From NCBI RefSeq assembly GCF_029076445.1, contig NZ_JARESG010000002.1, positions 1 through 64,000 of the forward strand: 64,000 bases of DNA, given 5' to 3'. The notes under the pieces are model-generated. The model was not told the origin of the DNA. It did no database searches and saw only the letters and a list, made by a program, of their open reading frames with translations. The position numbers and the translations under genes are program-made. This document shows, one piece after another, positions 1 to 9,409 of the stretch; within the stretch, counting starts at the first letter, position 1, and every line of letters starts with the position of its first letter. Source of the DNA: Pseudarthrobacter naphthalenicus. GTDB lineage: Bacteria > Actinomycetota > Actinomycetes > Actinomycetales > Micrococcaceae.

Positions 1-123
1 GCACCGACAACCAGACCCCCACCACGTTATCCACTGTTCGCTTTGGCGACGAAAACACCAACACCGCGCCCAGCAATGCCACTACAAAGCACGCAGACAG
101 ACCATACAAACGCGACTGTAGTA
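1..123. other. Left-edge non-coding stretch
   Basis: The stretch lies downstream of the minus-strand GNAT gene. I see no convincing reading frame, hairpin or promoter in it. A small plus-strand frame that starts here is antisense to the GNAT gene and looks like a shadow. A further minus-strand gene may lie beyond the window edge. Confidence 0.4.
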
Positions 124-1023
124 CTAGAACAGAACCGTGGCGAACGTTCCGACCTGGCTGAAGCCCACCCGCTCGTACGTGGACCGGGCCCGGAGATTAA
201 AACCGTTGACGTACAGGCTGGTCACCGGGGCCAGTGCCCGCGCCTTTTCCACCACGGCCGCCATGTAGCCGGCACTCAGACCCTGGCCGCGGTACTCAGG
301 GTTCATCCACACACCCTGGATCTGGGTGACTTCGGCGGTGACGGCTCCGAGTTCCGCTTTGAAGACCACCTCGCCGGAGTCGTTGACGTGCGCCAACGAA
401 TGGCCCTGCCGGATGAGGCCCTCCACGCGGCGGCTGTAGAATTCCTTGCCGCCCAGGAACGGTGAGTAGCCCACCTCTTCCTCGAACATGGCCGCACAGG
501 CCGGCAGGATACGCTCGAAGTCGGCCAGGCGCCCCAGCTCCAAATGGGAGTTGGGCGTGACTTCGGGAGGCCCGCAAATCGTCATCAGCGGCTGTTCATC
601 CCGCACTTCGTGGGCTGCATGCCCCAGCGCAGCCAGCTCGGTGTGGAGGGCCAGGACCGCGTCGGCGGGGCCAAAGGCCGACGCGAAGCGGCGGCCCGAC
701 GCGCTGGCCGCTTCGGCCACCACCCCGGCGAACTCCGGGTCCAGCTCCACCGGGACAAGGTTGGCCCCGGCCCAGCACGCGCCCAGCAGGACGCCGTCGT
801 CGAACACGCCGAACACTGTGGCGCCGCCGGTGGTCGGTGCCGCGGAACCGACCGCCTTCAGGTGGGCCAGCATAAACACGTTCGCTACGGGATCCTGCTC
901 GGCAAGGCGCCGCAGGGCGGGGGTATCCGCACCGGAGAGGGAACGGACAACCAGCCCCTCCGGCGCGGCGCCCTCCTTATGAGACGCTAACCACGGGGCT
1001 ACCCTTGACAGCATCTTCGCCAT
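124..1023 (-). CDS. GNAT-family N-acetyltransferase with N-terminal DUF4081-like region
   Basis: This 299-residue protein has a C-terminal GNAT fold. The acetyl-CoA loop appears as R-G-Q-G-L-S around residues 245-250, followed by the usual late segment with N-x-R-A-R and Y-E-R-V-G-F near residues 276-290. The N-terminal half resembles the DUF4081 domain found before GNAT domains in actinobacteria. The ATG at 1023 lies 47 bases inside the 3' end of ispG, a deep same-strand overlap that suggests translational coupling; a second ATG three codons later would still overlap. GNAT genes next to ispG are common in actinobacteria. The acetyl acceptor is unknown. Confidence 0.85.
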   Translation of the reverse strand: MAKMLSRVAPWLASHKEGAAPEGLVVRSLSGADTPALRRLAEQDPVANVFMLAHLKAVGSAAPTTGGATVFGVFDDGVLLGACWAGANLVPVELDPEFAGVVAEAASASGRRFASAFGPADAVLALHTELAALGHAAHEVRDEQPLMTICGPPEVTPNSHLELGRLADFERILPACAAMFEEEVGYSPFLGGKEFYSRRVEGLIRQGHSLAHVNDSGEVVFKAELGAVTAEVTQIQGVWMNPEYRGQGLSAGYMAAVVEKARALAPVTSLYVNGFNLRARSTYERVGFSQVGTFATVLF

Positions 1024-2143
1024 CGGCCTCCCCCATCTCCTCGGCTATGCGCATGGCTTCTTCGATCAGTGTCTCAACAATCTGGCTCTCAGGCACAGTC
1101 TTAATGACTTCGCCCTTCACAAAGATCTGTCCTTTGCCATTACCGGACGCCACGCCCAGGTCTGCTTCACGGGCTTCCCCGGGCCCGTTCACCACACAGC
1201 CCATCACGGCCACGCGCAGCGGAATCTCCATGCCCTCCAGGCCGGCGGTGACCTGCTCGGCCAGGGTGTAGACGTCCACCTGGGCGCGGCCGCAGGACGG
1301 GCAGGAGACAATCTCGAGCTTCCGCGGACGCAGGTTCAGGGACTGGAGGATCTGGTTGCCCACCTTGATCTCCTCCACCGGCGGGGCGGAGAGCGAAACC
1401 CGGATGGTGTCGCCGATGCCACGGGACAGCAGGGCACCGAAGGCGGTGGCGGATTTGATGGTGCCCTGGAAGGCCGGGCCGGCCTCCGTGACGCCCAGGT
1501 GCAGCGGCCAGTCGCCCTTCTCCGCGAGCATTTCGTACGCAGCAACCATCACCACGGGGTCGTTGTGCTTGACGGAGATCTTGAAGTCGTGGAAGCCGTG
1601 CTCTTCGAACAGCGACGCTTCCCAGACTGCCGACTCAACGAGCGCCTCGGGCGTAGCCTTGCCGTATTTCTTGAGGATGCCCGGCTCCAGCGAACCGGCG
1701 TTGATCCCGATGCGGATGGACGTGCCGTGGTCCTTGGCCGCGCGGGCGATTTCCTTGACCTGGTCATCGAATTTGCGGATGTTGCCCGGGTTCACGCGCA
1801 CCGCCGCGCAGCCGGCCTCGATCGCGGCGAACACGTACTTGGGCTGGAAATGGATGTCCGCGATGACGGGGATCTGGGACTTGCGCGCAATGATGGGCAA
1901 GGCCTCCGCATCATCGGCCGACGGGCAGGCGACGCGCACAATGTCGCAGCCCGAGGCGGTGAGTTCCGCTATCTGCTGCAGCGTGGCGTTGATGTCGGTG
2001 GTGGGGGTGGTGGTCATGGACTGCACGCTGATGGGCGAGTCCGAGCCGACGCCGACCGAGCCCACTTTGATCTGGCGCGTCTTACGGCGGGGGGCGAGGA
2101 CGGGCGGCGGTGCTGACGGCATTCCCAGGCTGACCGAGGTCAC
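977..2143 (-). CDS. ispG: 4-hydroxy-3-methylbut-2-en-1-yl diphosphate synthase (flavodoxin type)
   Basis: IspG (GcpE) performs the penultimate step of the MEP isoprenoid pathway, reducing methylerythritol cyclodiphosphate to HMBPP with a [4Fe-4S] cluster. The 388-residue protein is of normal bacterial length. The cluster cysteines are visible as C-P-S-C at 281/284 and G-C-V-V-N-G-P-G with Cys316. The N-terminal TIM-barrel start ([10 protein letters not shown]) is typical. It lies on the same strand as dxr (5277-6461), another enzyme of the same pathway, and rseP, the usual actinobacterial neighbours, but here three extra genes intervene. The C-terminus runs into the GNAT gene. Confidence 0.97.
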   Translation of the reverse strand: MTSVSLGMPSAPPPVLAPRRKTRQIKVGSVGVGSDSPISVQSMTTTPTTDINATLQQIAELTASGCDIVRVACPSADDAEALPIIARKSQIPVIADIHFQPKYVFAAIEAGCAAVRVNPGNIRKFDDQVKEIARAAKDHGTSIRIGINAGSLEPGILKKYGKATPEALVESAVWEASLFEEHGFHDFKISVKHNDPVVMVAAYEMLAEKGDWPLHLGVTEAGPAFQGTIKSATAFGALLSRGIGDTIRVSLSAPPVEEIKVGNQILQSLNLRPRKLEIVSCPSCGRAQVDVYTLAEQVTAGLEGMEIPLRVAVMGCVVNGPGEAREADLGVASGNGKGQIFVKGEVIKTVPESQIVETLIEEAMRIAEEMGEADGEDAVKGSPVVSVS

Positions 2144-2189
2144 ATGGACTCCTTGGGTAGGTGTTTCGGAAGGAAGAGTGGTCCGCGAA

Positions 2190-2483
2190 TCAGGACGCGT
2201 GCTGGGCGAGGATGCCGATGACCGGCGTCCATTCGGTAGTGCGGATACCGGCGATGGTCCCGGCTTCGGCGAAAGGGTCCCGCTTCAGCAGGTCGTTGAG
2301 CCTGGTTTCGTCCTCGACCTTGAAGATCAGCAGGGCGCCCGCCCCGTCACCGTAGGGTCCGCTGGTCAGCAACTGGCCGTCGTCCGCCAGGCCTGCCAGC
2401 CAGGCGCGGTGCGCAGGACGGTGTTCATCACGGGCCGCGGTGGAATCGGCGGCGTACACATACTCAACGGCAAAAACAGTCAT
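2190..2483 (-). CDS. YciI-family protein
   Basis: This is a 97-residue single-domain protein of the YciI/YCII ferredoxin-like fold family. Typical features are the N-terminal beta strand, R-x-x-H-R-x-A-H (residues 20-27), the segment [13 protein letters not shown] in the middle, and D-P-F-A-E-A-G near residue 70. Family members are small dimers of mostly unknown function, some with dehydrochlorinase- or muconolactone-isomerase-like folds. The start ATG is preceded by TAGGCT exactly 6 bases upstream and has no Shine-Dalgarno sequence, so the mRNA is probably leaderless. It lies between the SatD-like pair and ispG. Confidence 0.8.
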   Translation of the reverse strand: MTVFAVEYVYAADSTAARDEHRPAHRAWLAGLADDGQLLTSGPYGDGAGALLIFKVEDETRLNDLLKRDPFAEAGTIAGIRTTEWTPVIGILAQHAS

Positions 2484-2527
2484 AAGGACAGCCTATCCCC
2501 CGCGGCGCACCGCCACCGATCCGGGCA

Positions 2528-3118
2528 TTAGTTCAGGAAGTAGACCTTGACGATGGCCGCCGTGCCGGCTGCCCACAGCATGGAGGTGAGCGTTCCAATG
2601 ATGAACCGTTCTGCGGCCACGGGTGTTTCCTTCAGCTCGGCAAACCTGCCCAGGCCTTTGATGGCCACGATGTAGGCGATGGCCACCGGCTGCCCTGTGA
2701 GGATGGCCACAGCAACGCCCAGGCGTTCCAGGACGCCGATGATCGCCCCGCCGCGCAGGATGCGCTGGCCGGAAGCGGGCCGGCCGGGGGTCACCTGCCC
2801 CGCGCCTTCGGGACGGGGAACGTCCGACGGCGGCCTGCCGCCAGCAGCTGTCAGCTCGCCGTCCACACTTTGCCCGCGTTCCTCCTGGCCCTGTACGGGG
2901 CCTGCTGAGGTCAGCGTTGGCGGGTCAGCCGGCAGCGGGGCGTCCACCGTGACGTCCGCCGACGGATCCTGGCCGGAAGCATCGTCGGCTGCCTGTTCCC
3001 TGCCGGCTGCGTCGGCCTTGTCATCGATGGTCCTGGCCAGCCGGAACACCAGCCAGGTCACCGGCCAGCCGACAAATCCGGCCACCACTAGTGCCACTGC
3101 GATCCAGAGTGCGTTCAC
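2528..3118 (-). CDS. Membrane protein coupled to the SatD-like gene
   Basis: I place the start at a GTG that overlaps the stop of the upstream gene by 4 bases (GTGA), giving 196 residues; a longer frame would run deep into that gene. The N-terminus is a membrane segment (residues 3-23, V-N-A-L-W-I-A-V-A-L...). A low-complexity Asp/Pro/Gly-rich stretch follows to about residue 120. The C-terminal region has two hydrophobic segments around G-V-A-V-A-I-L-T-G-Q-P-V-A-I-A-Y-I-V and the final 30 residues. I recognise no catalytic motif. Tight coupling to the SatD-like protein suggests a shared function, as SatD genes elsewhere often have a membrane-protein partner. Confidence 0.75.
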   Translation of the reverse strand: MNALWIAVALVVAGFVGWPVTWLVFRLARTIDDKADAAGREQAADDASGQDPSADVTVDAPLPADPPTLTSAGPVQGQEERGQSVDGELTAAGGRPPSDVPRPEGAGQVTPGRPASGQRILRGGAIIGVLERLGVAVAILTGQPVAIAYIVAIKGLGRFAELKETPVAAERFIIGTLTSMLWAAGTAAIVKVYFLN

Positions 3119-3798
3119 CGTTCTCCTTTGGCGGGGCGGGAAACCAGTACGTGGTTGTGGGCGTATTTGAGGAGCATGGCTGCCGCCGGCCGCGCAGCCC
3201 ATTCTTCCTGCCAGCCGGACCTGAGCAGGGCACGGCTCACGGATTGCTCGGAAATCCCCAGCTCCCGGGCCACCTGCTTCTGGCTGCCATGACGGATATC
3301 GCCGCCGCCGAGGGCCCGCAGCCGATCCACCACCCGCCACTGTGCCGGCGTTCGCTGCTGCACGACGCGTCCTATCAGGCGGAGCACCGCTTCGGCGTTT
3401 GCACTGCTCATAATTCCTTCCCCGGCATCGGCCGGGAGGGGCCGGCCACGTCCAATACTGCCGGGCACCACTGACAACGGGACCTGGGCCCCTGCGCCCT
3501 TGGCGTTGTCCACCGCGCGTCGGGCTGCGACAAAGGCGCTTCCGCTTCCCTCCCTCGGACTTGCCCCGGGAGCGAGCCGGACCTCGCCGATCCCGATTCC
3601 GACGTACCAGTGCCCGTCGCGGAGAGCATGGAGGGCGATGTCCACAACATCGGCAGCCGCTTCGACGACACCTTGGAGTTCGTCGCCCACCGACCTTTCA
3701 AACGGAACCGGCGTGAGGCTGCGCAGGGCGACGATCAGGTCAGGGACCCGGTCGACGTCCGTGCTGCTGCTGCGCTGGTCGATGGTCAGTACGTACAT
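3115..3798 (-). CDS. SatD-family protein with C-terminal helix-turn-helix
   Basis: The 227-residue protein begins M-Y-V-L-T-I-D-Q-R-S-S-S and continues with a SatD-like domain (residues 1-130: D-R-V-P-D-L, F-E-R-S-V-G-D-E-L-Q-G-V, W-Y-V-G-I-G-I-G). The C-terminal 80 residues contain a clear helix-turn-helix: Q-K-Q-V-A-R-E-L-G-I-S-E-Q-S-V-S-R-A-L near 190-208. SatD was first named from an acid-tolerance locus in streptococci; its biochemical role is not established. TACGGT lies 6 bases before the ATG, suggesting a leaderless mRNA. An AT-rich inverted repeat just upstream (3825-3852) could be an autoregulatory operator. Confidence 0.75.
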   Translation of the reverse strand: MYVLTIDQRSSSTDVDRVPDLIVALRSLTPVPFERSVGDELQGVVEAAADVVDIALHALRDGHWYVGIGIGEVRLAPGASPREGSGSAFVAARRAVDNAKGAGAQVPLSVVPGSIGRGRPLPADAGEGIMSSANAEAVLRLIGRVVQQRTPAQWRVVDRLRALGGGDIRHGSQKQVARELGISEQSVSRALLRSGWQEEWAARPAAAMLLKYAHNHVLVSRPAKGER

Positions 3799-3824
3799 GC
3801 TTCAACCGTACGGAGGTGACGACA

Positions 3825-3852
3825 AATAATCAATCATCAATGGCTGATTATT
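3825..3852. promoter_or_regulatory. AT-rich inverted repeat upstream of the SatD-like gene
   Basis: AATAATCA (3825-3832) and TGATTATT (3845-3852) are perfect 8-base inverted arms separated by 12 bases. They lie in the only strongly AT-rich stretch of this region, between the start of the SatD-like HTH gene and the end of rseP. The position and symmetry fit an operator for the HTH protein; this is inference. Confidence 0.45.
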
Positions 3853-3926
3853 AACTATCAGTCAGAATGAGCTGATATTTCCGAATCACCTCCGCCGTGA
3901 CCAAGCGGCCGCAGGCGCGGGCAAAC

Positions 3927-5258
3927 TCAACCGAAGAGATTGACCGGCTTCACAATGTCTGCGTAGATCAGCAGCACGCTCATGCCCATCAGCAGGGCGG
4001 CCACCACATACGTGACGGGGAGCAGCTTGGCGATGTCGAAAGCTCCCGGGTCCGGTTTGCCGAACAGTTTGGCCACCCGGCGGCGGGCCCCTTCATACAG
4101 CGCGCCCGCAACGTGGCCGCCGTCAAGCGGCAGCAGCGGGACCAGGTTGAAGACCGCGAGCGCGAAATTCAGACCGGCCAGCAGCCCTACCAGGGTGGCA
4201 ATCCGGGACTGGAGGGGAACCTCTTCCATGGCTGCCACTTCACCGGCCACGCGGCCCACGCCCACAACGCTGATGGGACCGTTGGGATCGCGCGGTTCCT
4301 CACTGAAAGCGGCCTTGGCTACGCCCACCACCCGGGCGGGCAGGTTGAGGATAACCCCGGCAACCTGCCGGATGTTCTCCCCCGCCATGGGCAGGACGGA
4401 CGACGCCGGCTGGGGAACCAACGCGGTTTGCGCACCGATGCCGAGGAAGCCGACGTCCTGGTACAGCAGCTTGCCGGCGTCGTCCTTGGCCTGCCGGCCG
4501 TCAACGCCGACGACGGGACGGGCGGACAGCACCGGGGTGACAGTGGTGGTGACCGGGGCGCCGTTGCGCTCCACGGTGATGCTGACTTGCCGGCCGGCGG
4601 ATGCCCGGATCCATTCGGTCAGCTGGTCCCAGCTGGTGACCGCTTTCCCGTCGAAGGAGGTGACCACGTCATTGGGCAGGAGCCCGGCTGCGGCGGCGGG
4701 AGTCAGCTGGCAGTCCGCGGAATTGGGATCCACGGTCTGGCCGGCCGCAACCTGGCACTTGGACACATCAGAGATGGTGGTGGTAGCCGTGGCCATGCCG
4801 AAGCCCATGAGCAGCACCGCCGTCAGCACCACGCCGATCAGCAGGTTCATGGCCGGACCGCCGAGCATCACGATGATTTTTTTCCAGACGGGCAGGCGGT
4901 AAAACACGCGGTTCCCGTCCTCCGGGCCGACTTCTTCATGGGCCATGGAGCGGGCTTCGGTGGCGAGGGTCTGGAACATGCCGGTGCTGGAGGGCCGCAC
5001 CGTCCCGTCCTCTTTGTTGGGCGGGTACATGCCGATCATGGAGACGTAGCCGCCCAGCGGGATGGCCTTGACCCCGTATTCGGTTTCGCCTTTCCGTTTG
5101 GACCACAGCGTGGGGCCGAAGCCGATCATGTATTTGGTGACGCGTACTTTGAACAGCTTGGCGGGCACCAGGTGCCCCACTTCGTGCAGCGCGATGGACA
5201 CGGCAATGCCAATCGCCACAAAGACGACGCCGAGAATAAAGAGGAGGATGGGGCTCAT
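3927..5258 (-). CDS. rseP: Site-2 protease, RseP/Rip1-like (M50 family)
   Basis: This is an intramembrane zinc metalloprotease of 443 residues. The zinc-binding H-E-V-G-H is at 25-29 in the first membrane segment, and the third metal ligand lies in L-P-L-D-G-G-H (Asp379). Between them is a periplasmic PDZ domain (roughly residues 190-270, with L-L-P-N-D-V-V-T-S-F-D-G). Homologues cut anti-sigma factors and other single-pass proteins (RseP in E. coli, Rip1 in Mycobacterium). It follows dxr by 18 bases, the classical arrangement, so the two are probably co-transcribed. Confidence in the family is very high; substrates are unknown. Confidence 0.95.
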   Translation of the reverse strand: MSPILLFILGVVFVAIGIAVSIALHEVGHLVPAKLFKVRVTKYMIGFGPTLWSKRKGETEYGVKAIPLGGYVSMIGMYPPNKEDGTVRPSSTGMFQTLATEARSMAHEEVGPEDGNRVFYRLPVWKKIIVMLGGPAMNLLIGVVLTAVLLMGFGMATATTTISDVSKCQVAAGQTVDPNSADCQLTPAAAAGLLPNDVVTSFDGKAVTSWDQLTEWIRASAGRQVSITVERNGAPVTTTVTPVLSARPVVGVDGRQAKDDAGKLLYQDVGFLGIGAQTALVPQPASSVLPMAGENIRQVAGVILNLPARVVGVAKAAFSEEPRDPNGPISVVGVGRVAGEVAAMEEVPLQSRIATLVGLLAGLNFALAVFNLVPLLPLDGGHVAGALYEGARRRVAKLFGKPDPGAFDIAKLLPVTYVVAALLMGMSVLLIYADIVKPVNLFG

Positions 5259-5276
5259 GCGTGGATCTGCTGCTTC

Positions 5277-6461
5277 CTAGAGACTGCTTACTGCCAAACG
5301 TTCGTGGGCGCGTGTTCGTGCCCAGTTCTCAGCATCCAGCACTGAGTCAAGGGTCAGCTCCGAGGATCCTGGGTGTTCGCTGAGGACAGCGTCGATGGTG
5401 TCCACGATATCGGTGAAGCGGATCCGCCCGGCGTGAAAGGCCAGGACGGCTTCTTCGTTGGCCGCGTTGAAGACGGCCGGGTAGGTGCTCCCCTGTTTGG
5501 CTGCGTCCTTGGCCAGGTCCACAGCGGGAAAGGCGGCCGTGTCCAGGGGCTCAAAGGTCCAGCTGGTGGCCCGGGTCCAGTCACACGCGGCGGCCGCTTT
5601 CGCTACCCGGTCCGGCCAGCCGAGTCCCAGGGCGATGGGCAGGCGCATGTCCGGCGGTGAGGCCTGGGCGATGACGGACCCGTCAATGAACTGGACCATG
5701 GAGTGGACCACGGACTGCGGATGGACCACCACCTCGATCCGGTCCAGCGGCACGTCGAACAGCAGGTGGGCTTCAATGAGTTCCAGGCCCTTATTGACCA
5801 GGGTGGCCGAATTTGTGGTGACCATCAGGCCCATGTCCCAGGTGGGGTGGGCCAGCGCCTCCTGCGGGGTCACCTCATGCAGCTGCTCCCGTGTGCGTCC
5901 GCGGAACGGGCCGCCGGACGCCGTGAGGATGAGCTTCTCCACCTCGGCCGCTGTGCCCGAGCGCAGGCACTGGGCGATGGCTGAATGTTCGGAGTCCACC
6001 GGGACGATCTGGCCTTCGCGGGCCGCGGCCTTGACCAGTGCGCCGCCCACGATCAACGACTCCTTGTTGGCCAGCGCCAGCGTTGCACCGGATTTCAGCG
6101 CAGCGAGGGTGGGGGCGAGTCCGATGGAGCCGGTGATGCCGTTCAGCACCACGTCTGCCTCCACCGCCGCGATGCGCGCCGAGGCGTCCGGGCCTGCGAT
6201 GATTTCGGGCCGGTAGTCCTGGCGGCCCGCCATGCGGGCAGCGGCCGTGATCAGGTCCTGCAGGTGCCGGGCGTCTCCGGAGGCGATGCCGACGGCGGCG
6301 GCCCCCGTGTGCACCGCCTGGCGGGCCAGGAGCTCCAGGTTCCCGCCGCCCGCGCTGAGCGCCACGACCTCGAAAAGGTGCGGGGCGCCGTCGACGACGT
6401 CAATCGCCTGGGTGCCGATGGAACCGGTGGATCCGAGGAGGACGATTCTGCGAGGCTGCAT
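5277..6461 (-). CDS. dxr: 1-deoxy-D-xylulose 5-phosphate reductoisomerase
   Basis: Dxr converts DXP to methylerythritol phosphate with NADPH, the first committed step of the MEP pathway. The 394 residues carry the Rossmann motif G-S-T-G-S-I-G at 10-16, the metal-site region V-D-S-E-H-S-A-I (about residues 156-163), the flexible loop S-G-G-P-F-R-G near 190, and H-P-x-W-x-M-G. The pathway partner ispG lies about 3 kb downstream on the same strand. The start ATG has GATACT 6 bases upstream and no Shine-Dalgarno sequence, so the dxr-rseP mRNA is probably leaderless. Confidence 0.97.
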   Translation of the reverse strand: MQPRRIVLLGSTGSIGTQAIDVVDGAPHLFEVVALSAGGGNLELLARQAVHTGAAAVGIASGDARHLQDLITAAARMAGRQDYRPEIIAGPDASARIAAVEADVVLNGITGSIGLAPTLAALKSGATLALANKESLIVGGALVKAAAREGQIVPVDSEHSAIAQCLRSGTAAEVEKLILTASGGPFRGRTREQLHEVTPQEALAHPTWDMGLMVTTNSATLVNKGLELIEAHLLFDVPLDRIEVVVHPQSVVHSMVQFIDGSVIAQASPPDMRLPIALGLGWPDRVAKAAAACDWTRATSWTFEPLDTAAFPAVDLAKDAAKQGSTYPAVFNAANEEAVLAFHAGRIRFTDIVDTIDAVLSEHPGSSELTLDSVLDAENWARTRAHERLAVSSL

Positions 6462-6547
6462 GGCTTAAGTATCCCGCACGCCCGGCCCCGTCCGGAGCTG
6501 CCGTCCGGATCTAGGAGCGGACGCGGGCCAGGCGTAACGTTGATCGC

Positions 6548-8011
6548 GTGGACTGGGTTTCCTGGTTCGATGCGCCGGACTATGAATTCGCTCGGCTGGT
6601 GCTGCAGCGGGGCATTGCAGCGCTGTATTTTGTGGCGTTCCTGTCCACCCTGAACCAGTTCCCGGCGCTGCTGGGCGAACACGGGCTGCTTCCGGTTCCG
6701 CGGTTCCTGGAAGGCTTCAGCCGGTTGCACCGGCCCACCCTCTTCCGCTGGCGCTACTCGGACCGGCTGCTGCGCTGGGTTTGCGCGGCAGGACTTGCCG
6801 TCTCGGCGCTGCTGGTGGCCGGTGTCCCCCAGCTGGGCCCGCCGTGGGTCCCGCTGATCGCGTTCCTGGCCCTGTGGCTGCTCTACATGTCGGTGGTCAA
6901 CGTGGGCCAGACATTTTATGGATTCGGCTGGGAAATGCTGCTCCTGGAAGCCGGCTTCACGGTCGCGTTCCTTGGCTCGGACCAGACAGAGCCGCCCCGG
7001 ACCATCCTGCTTCTGCTGGTGTGGCTGGTGTTCCGCCTGGAGTTCGGTGCCGGAATGATCAAGATCCGCGGCGGCCGGGAATGGCGCGACCTGACGGCGC
7101 TGTACTATCACCACGAGACCCAGCCGATGCCCGGTCCGCTGAGCCGGCAGGCGCACCTGCTGCCCAGGCCCTTCCATCGGTTGGAGGTGCTGGGGAACCA
7201 CTTTGCACAACTGGTGGTGCCGTTTTTCCTCTTCGCCCCGCAGCCCCTGGCGTCCGCCGCCGCCGGCATCGTCATCTTTACGCAGCTGTGGCTGGTGGCC
7301 AGCGGCAATTTTGCGTGGCTTAACTGGATGGCCATTGTGCTGGCCTTCGCGGCCGTCAGCGATCCGGTGGCCCATGCCGTGCTCCCGTTCCTGCCGCTGG
7401 ACTGGGACCGGGAGGCCGGATCGCGCGGAAATCCAACGTACTGGCTGGCGATGTGCCTGGCCGTGACGTTGCTGTTGGTGGTCCTCAGTTACTGGCCCCT
7501 GCGGAACCTGGTGTCCCAACGTCAGCTGATGAATGCCGCCTTCAACCGCTGGCAGCTGGTGAACACGTACGGTGCGTTCGGCACCGTGACGAAGCACCGC
7601 ATCGAGATCGTGGTGGAAGGCACCCTGGATGCGGAGCCGGACGACACCGCGGACTGGCGCGAGTACGGGTTCAAAGGCAAGCCCGGCGACGTCCGCCGGC
7701 TCCCGCGGCAGTGGGCGCCGTATCACCTCCGCCTGGACTGGCTGATGTGGTTCCTGCCACTGCGCACCGTTCATGAAGAGTGGTTCTATGCCTTACTCGG
7801 CAAACTCCTCGAAGCGGACCGCCGCACCCTGCGGCTGCTTCGTGAGGACCCGTTCGACGGCGAACCGCCACGGTGGGTGCGCGTCAACAGTTACCTGTAC
7901 CGCTTCGCAACCCGCGCCGAGTTCCGGGAGACCGGTGAACGCTGGGTGCGGACGCTGTTGTACGAGGCCATTCCACCGCTATCGCTGCGTGGTTCCCACG
8001 GGCGGCGGTGA
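6548..8011 (+). CDS. Lipase maturation factor-family membrane protein
   Basis: The 487-residue polytopic membrane protein resembles the lipase maturation factor (LMF) family: an N-terminal W-F-D-x-P-D-Y-E-F-A-R-L-V-L-Q-R-G, the family-typical F-Y-G-F-G-W-E-M-L-L-L-E (about 123-134), F-R-L-E-F-G-A-G-M-I-K-I-R-G (160-173), W-R-D-L-T-A-L-Y-Y-H-H-E-T-Q-P-M-P (178-194), and a soluble C-terminal domain with Y-x-F-K-G-K-P-G and W-A-P-Y-H-L-R-L-D-W. Vertebrate LMF1 helps dimeric lipases fold in the ER; the role of bacterial relatives is unknown. The start GTG lies 7 bases after TAACGT, a leaderless-type arrangement. It is divergent from dxr. Confidence 0.85.
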   Translation: MDWVSWFDAPDYEFARLVLQRGIAALYFVAFLSTLNQFPALLGEHGLLPVPRFLEGFSRLHRPTLFRWRYSDRLLRWVCAAGLAVSALLVAGVPQLGPPWVPLIAFLALWLLYMSVVNVGQTFYGFGWEMLLLEAGFTVAFLGSDQTEPPRTILLLLVWLVFRLEFGAGMIKIRGGREWRDLTALYYHHETQPMPGPLSRQAHLLPRPFHRLEVLGNHFAQLVVPFFLFAPQPLASAAAGIVIFTQLWLVASGNFAWLNWMAIVLAFAAVSDPVAHAVLPFLPLDWDREAGSRGNPTYWLAMCLAVTLLLVVLSYWPLRNLVSQRQLMNAAFNRWQLVNTYGAFGTVTKHRIEIVVEGTLDAEPDDTADWREYGFKGKPGDVRRLPRQWAPYHLRLDWLMWFLPLRTVHEEWFYALLGKLLEADRRTLRLLREDPFDGEPPRWVRVNSYLYRFATRAEFRETGERWVRTLLYEAIPPLSLRGSHGRR

Positions 8012-8042
8012 TCAGGGTGTGCGGGTGATCAGGGTACTGTGC

Positions 8043-8882
8043 CTAGACGTTCGCGCCGGCCCTGCGGAGCGTTGATTCGGCGTGTTTGAGGATGGGGCCG
8101 TCGATCATGCGGCCGTTGAACTGGAAGACCCCGGACCCTGCCGCGGCGGCGGCCCGGAGCAGTTCCCGGGCAGCCGCAACGTCCGCGTCATCGGGCGCGT
8201 AGGCGCCGCGGACCACGTTGGCCTGGGTGGGGTGGATGCAGGCCTTGGAGCTGAAACCTGAGGCCACGGCGTCGCTGGCCTCCGCTTTGAGTCCGTCAAG
8301 GTCGGGGATGTTGACGTAGACGGCGTCCACCGCTTCCTTTCCGAAAGCCCGGGCGGCGAGGAGGACGGCGGACCGGGCGTGCAGCGCCACGGCCCGGTAG
8401 GCGCCGTCGTCCTTTCTGCTCGACGTCCCGCCCAGGGATGCGAGGAGGTCCTCGGCACCCCACATCAGGGCCACGACGTTGGGGGCCGCCGCAATGGCGG
8501 GCGCGTTCAGGACTCCCGCGGCGGTCTCGCACAGGGCGATGACGTGGTAGTCCTGCAGGGCTTCCAGTTGCTCCGCGCTCTCGGTCTTGGCCAGCATGAC
8601 CGTTCGGTACGGTGTGTGCGCCAGGAAGTGCAGGTCCTTGCCGAATTCCTCGGTCCCTGCGGGGTTGATTCGCACGATGGTCCGGCTCGGATCCAGTTCG
8701 GGTCCTTCGCCAACCGTACCGAGCTGGGCAAGGATGGCTCCGCGGGCACGCTGCTTGTCAGCGGGGGCCACGGCGTCTTCCAGGTCCAGGATGACGGCGT
8801 CCGCGCGACTGGCAGCCTTTTGGTACCGCTCCGGACGGTCGGCCGGGCAAAAGAGGAGGGCGGGTCCCATCACAAATGTCAT
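8043..8882 (-). CDS. CitE-like beta-hydroxyacyl-CoA lyase (HpcH/HpaI family)
   Basis: I start the gene at the ATG overlapping the previous stop by 4 bases, giving 279 residues; a longer frame is only read-through. Family marks are F-C-P-A-D-R-P-E-R, D-L-E-D-A-V (33-38), R-I-N-P, the metal-binding Glu in A-L-C-E-T-A-A-G-V, W-G-A-E-D-L, and the C-terminal G-F-S-S-K-A-C-I-H-P-T-Q. The gene order matches the M. tuberculosis Rv2495c-Rv2504c cluster, where the counterpart Rv2498c is described as a lyase acting on HMG-CoA-type and citramalyl-CoA substrates. By inference it cleaves (R)-HMG-CoA to acetyl-CoA and acetoacetate, as no classical HMG-CoA lyase is present here. Confidence 0.88.
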   Translation of the reverse strand: MTFVMGPALLFCPADRPERYQKAASRADAVILDLEDAVAPADKQRARGAILAQLGTVGEGPELDPSRTIVRINPAGTEEFGKDLHFLAHTPYRTVMLAKTESAEQLEALQDYHVIALCETAAGVLNAPAIAAAPNVVALMWGAEDLLASLGGTSSRKDDGAYRAVALHARSAVLLAARAFGKEAVDAVYVNIPDLDGLKAEASDAVASGFSSKACIHPTQANVVRGAYAPDDADVAAARELLRAAAAAGSGVFQFNGRMIDGPILKHAESTLRRAGANV

Positions 8883-9409
8883 AGGGATATTGTCCCCTTT
8901 TCGCCGCGGCTTGGCTCCGTGGTGGGGCTGCCGTGAGCGTCCTTGGTCCACATCAGGCAACTCCGGGTGGCCAGGGCCACCACGGTGCCTTCCTGGTTCC
9001 GGCCGGTGTGCTGCATGGTCACAATGCCCTGGCCGGGCCGTGAGTTCGAGAGCCGCTTCTCCGTAATGACGGTCTCGGTGTAGAGCGTGTCGCCGTGATA
9101 CAGCGGATGCGGAAAGGACACGTCGGTCAGGCCCAGCTGGGCGATGATGGTGCCCTGGGTCAGCTGTGACACGGACTGCCCCACCACGGTGGAGAGCGTG
9201 AACATGGAATTGACCAGGCGCTGGCCAAAAGGCTGGGCTGCGCTCCAGGCCGCGTCCAGGTGCAGGGCCTGGGTGTTCATGGTGAGGGTGGTGAACAGGA
9301 CATTGTCCGCCTCGGTCACGGTGCGTCCGGGCCGGTGCGCGTACACCACGTCCTGTTCGAGTTCGTCGAAGTACAGGCCCCGCTGTTCAATCACCCGGGG
9401 GTTTGTCAT
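8879..9409 (-). CDS. MaoC-family dehydratase/hydratase
   Basis: The ATG at 9409 overlaps the scoB stop by 4 bases and gives 176 residues. The protein is a hot-dog-fold MaoC-like hydratase: [16 protein letters not shown] near residue 20, and the characteristic Y-H-G-D-T-L-Y-x-E-T near 112-121. In the equivalent mycobacterial cluster the neighbour of the CitE lyase is a MaoC protein (Rv2499c). Here it is the only candidate in the cluster to hydrate 3-methylglutaconyl-CoA to HMG-CoA, since no crotonase gene is present. That substrate assignment is inference. The stop overlaps the lyase start, so translation is likely coupled. Confidence 0.88.
   Translation of the reverse strand: MTNPRVIEQRGLYFDELEQDVVYAHRPGRTVTEADNVLFTTLTMNTQALHLDAAWSAAQPFGQRLVNSMFTLSTVVGQSVSQLTQGTIIAQLGLTDVSFPHPLYHGDTLYTETVITEKRLSNSRPGQGIVTMQHTGRNQEGTVVALATRSCLMWTKDAHGSPTTEPSRGEKGTISL

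Noticed and set aside
3897..5345. 482-codon plus-strand frame antisense to rseP
   Set aside because: It mirrors the rseP gene, its translation is His/Gly/Asp/Gln-rich without domains, and rseP carries all family motifs. Long antisense frames are expected in GC-rich DNA.
6251..7774. 507-codon minus-strand frame over the LMF-like gene
   Set aside because: It runs against the LMF-like gene, then into dxr in a wrong frame. Its translation is Gln/Arg/Pro-rich without motifs.
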